Shown one piece after another: positions 62,306 through 64,000 of a stretch of 64,000 bases of DNA. Where the stretch lies: contig NZ_QGKL01000012.1 of assembly GCF_003172895.1 (NCBI RefSeq), forward strand, positions 1 to 64,000, given 5' to 3'. Made by a program: the position numbers and the translations under genes. The notes under the pieces are model-generated. The model saw only the letters and a list, made by a program, of their open reading frames with translations. It did not search any database and was not told the DNA's origin. Numbering within the stretch: position 1 is the stretch's first letter; each line of letters opens with the position of its first letter. Source of the DNA: Leucothrix arctica (GTDB lineage: Bacteria; Pseudomonadota; Gammaproteobacteria; Thiotrichales; Thiotrichaceae).

Positions 62306-63121
62306 ATGTCTGTACACAACACACCTCAAACGGTCACTATAAAAACACTGGCAAAGCTTAAAGCTGAGGGCGAAAAGTTTAGTTGCCTAACGGCTTATGA
62401 CTACTGTTCGGCTTATGCGGTTAGTAAGGCGGGTGTTGAAGTTATTTTGGTGGGTGACTCGTTGGGTATGGTCATCCAAGGACATGACAGTAGTTTGCCA
62501 GTGACGATTGATGATATTGCTTACCACATTCGCTGCGTTCGTCGCGGTAACGTGGGCAGTATGATCATGGCGGATATGCCATTCATGAGTTTCTACTCAG
62601 AAGATGTCACCTTGAAAAATGCAGCGGCATTGATGAGCGAAGGGGCTCATATTGTGAAGCTAGAAGGTGGAGCATGGCTCTCTGAGACAACACGTTTGTT
62701 ATCTGAGCGCGGTATTCCAGTGTGTGCACATATGGGTTTAACCCCACAATCGGTTAATCACTTAGGTGGCTATTCGGTGCAAGGCCGTGACCCAGATGCC
62801 GCTCAGACGATGGTAGATGAAGCGTTAGTGTTGCAAGAAGCTGGTGCAAGTATGCTGTTGTTGGAATGCATCCCAGAAGAGTTAGGGGAGCGTATTACTA
62901 AGGCGTTGCACATTCCTGTTATTGGGATTGGTGCAGGTGCTAAAACAGACTCACAAATCATGGTATGGCATGACTTTATTGGCATGTGGCCAGGTCGTCC
63001 TGCGAAGTTTGTTAAGAACTTCTTGGCAGACACCGACGGTGATATTCAAGCTGCGATTGCCCTGTATCACTCACAAGTTAAAGCCGGAACATTCCCTGGC
63101 CCTGAGCATAGTTACGAATAA
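62306..63121 (+). CDS. panB: 3-methyl-2-oxobutanoate hydroxymethyltransferase
   Basis: A 271-residue TIM-barrel enzyme that makes ketopantoate, the first step of pantothenate synthesis. The motifs LTAYDYCSA, LVGDSLGMV and GIGAGAKTDSQIMVWHD are typical. GGAG precedes the ATG. It is about 18 kb from panC, instead of adjacent. Its stop overlaps the next start by one base. Confidence 0.96.
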   Translation: MSVHNTPQTVTIKTLAKLKAEGEKFSCLTAYDYCSAYAVSKAGVEVILVGDSLGMVIQGHDSSLPVTIDDIAYHIRCVRRGNVGSMIMADMPFMSFYSEDVTLKNAAALMSEGAHIVKLEGGAWLSETTRLLSERGIPVCAHMGLTPQSVNHLGGYSVQGRDPDAAQTMVDEALVLQEAGASMLLLECIPEELGERITKALHIPVIGIGAGAKTDSQIMVWHDFIGMWPGRPAKFVKNFLADTDGDIQAAIALYHSQVKAGTFPGPEHSYE

Positions 63122-64000
63122 TGAGAAAAACGAATCGCCAGTTATTGCTGGAGTGGGCTGAACAGTCGTCGATTGATGGCCGACAGCTAAAAGATGCGCT
63201 AAATGTGGGTGGCGTTTTACCGACAGTCAGTGACTGGCGCGGGTTTCTAGACAAATTACTACTCTATGTAGGCGCTTTGTTTGTAGCTAGCGGGGTTGTG
63301 TTTTTCTTTGCCTACAACTGGGATGACCTTGGTCGGTTCGCCCAGTTTGCATTAGTTCAGGGCGCTATCGTTGCTGCCTTGGTAGCATTTTGGATGTTAG
63401 GTTTAGAAAAGCTGTCAGGGAAAATATCGTTAATGATGGCCGCCATTTTTGTCGGTGTGTTACTCGCGTTGATTGGGCAGACCTATCAAACAGGTGCCGA
63501 CCCCTATGAGCTATTTACTGTCTGGTGTGTACTGATTTTACCTTGGGCATTATTAGCTCGCTTCGATGTGCTGTGGGTCTTTTGGTTACTCCTGCTCAAT
63601 TTAAGCATCTCTCTCTATTATCAAGTGTTTGGCGGTTTATTTCATGTTTTGTTAGGTGGCGAACAAATGCTTTGGATACTGTTCGTTGTGAATACCGTTG
63701 CTCTGCTGATTTGGGAGTGGGTGGTTACGAAAGGCGCTGACCGTCGTAAAGTCCGCTGGATGACGCGTTTGCTTGCGACAGTGAGTGGTGGTTTGGCGTC
63801 GACGCTAGCGATTTTAAACTTGTTAGGCTCTGATGAGTCATCGTTTTCACAGTATGGTGTATTAGCTTGGCTCGGTTGGATGGCGCTGGCTTACTATTGG
63901 TATCGACACGTTGAGGTAGATGTTTACGTGTTATCGATTGGTGTGTTGTCTGTGATTGCCATCGTCAGTGTGTTCTTAGGGCGCTTCTTATTTTCTGGTG
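63121..64000 (+). CDS. DUF2157 membrane protein (cut by window edge)
   Basis: The frame runs from ATG at 63121 to the end of the window, at least 293 residues. An N-terminal soluble segment (RQLLLEWAEQSSI) and many hydrophobic helices with GALFVASGVVFFFAYNWDDL match the DUF2157 family of unknown function. It starts in the TAATG overlap with panB, so it is probably cotranslated with it. The C-terminus lies outside the window. Confidence 0.85.
   Translation, partial: MRKTNRQLLLEWAEQSSIDGRQLKDALNVGGVLPTVSDWRGFLDKLLLYVGALFVASGVVFFFAYNWDDLGRFAQFALVQGAIVAALVAFWMLGLEKLSGKISLMMAAIFVGVLLALIGQTYQTGADPYELFTVWCVLILPWALLARFDVLWVFWLLLLNLSISLYYQVFGGLFHVLLGGEQMLWILFVVNTVALLIWEWVVTKGADRRKVRWMTRLLATVSGGLASTLAILNLLGSDESSFSQYGVLAWLGWMALAYYWYRHVEVDVYVLSIGVLSVIAIVSVFLGRFLFSG

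Noticed and set aside
1-64000. CRISPR array, prophage or insertion sequence
   Set aside because: No regularly spaced repeats, no phage structural genes and no transposase or terminal inverted repeats were seen; the only long repeat is the tRNA-Asn unit.

Overview
This window looks like a chromosomal segment of a Gram-negative gammaproteobacterium, probably marine or salt-tolerant. Evidence is the complete Na+-NQR operon, the ybeZ-ybeY-ybeX-lnt operon, prmB, a CpxAR pair, a rimI locus preceded by a HolD-like gene, and pcnB-folK-panC. I cannot name the genus from sequence alone; a Thiotrichales-like lineage is only a guess. Codon use is moderately AT-rich and uniform except in the first 2.4 kb, whose first gene is clearly more AT-rich.

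Layout. 1-2392: distal end of an integron cassette array with three + strand cassettes (a DUF4304-like protein, a GNAT acetyltransferase, an alpha/beta hydrolase) and four full, degenerate or truncated attC sites; no integrase is in view. 2387-4413: an FMN-dependent L-lactate dehydrogenase and an exported SH3b protein. 4573-11892: miaB and nqrABCDEF. 12087-15946: ybeZ, ybeY, ybeX and lnt (ribosome/RNA quality and lipoprotein acylation). 16003-17836: prmB and psd, divergent. 17833-21422: a four-gene minus-strand operon with a coiled-coil protein, a membrane-anchored protein with a possible roadblock/longin-like domain and periplasmic BON-like part, a Ras/Rab-like small GTPase and a PAS-like/HD-GYP protein. 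This is the best candidate here for a poorly described system. 21628-25454: ylqF, cvfB and a GGDEF-EAL protein.

25528-29023: a histone-deacetylase-family enzyme divergent from a Pat-type protein acetyltransferase, plausibly writer and eraser of lysine acetylation. 29145-36294: a SCO-like protein missing one copper cysteine, D-lactate dehydrogenase, trhO, a TerC-family protein, a GNAT, a methyltransferase, a lipoprotein, a DUF937 protein and a Tat-exported dienelactone hydrolase. 36388-41678: a membrane protein, ptrB, pssA, a HolD-like/uracil-DNA-glycosylase-like gene and rimI. 41744-49360: pcnB, folK, panC, anmK, an M23 endopeptidase and a two-gene ABC exporter. 49352-55811: an atypical SDR, a Tat-exported MsrB, a phosphoribosyltransferase, a canonical SCO1 protein, CpxAR with a candidate CpxR box, a DUF4340-like protein and mutM. 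55978-64000: an RRM protein, a histidine phosphatase, a small methyltransferase, two near-identical tRNA-Asn units flanking a LytTR regulator and a secreted lectin-like protein, an unknown gene coupled to dusA, a FUN14 protein, panB and a DUF2157 membrane protein cut by the window edge.

Links between genes: psd and pssA together give phosphatidylethanolamine synthesis; panB and panC are pantothenate genes kept apart; lldD and ldhA handle the two lactate stereoisomers; lnt, anmK, the M23 enzyme, CpxAR and exported MsrB all serve the envelope. No prophage, CRISPR array or insertion sequence was seen.
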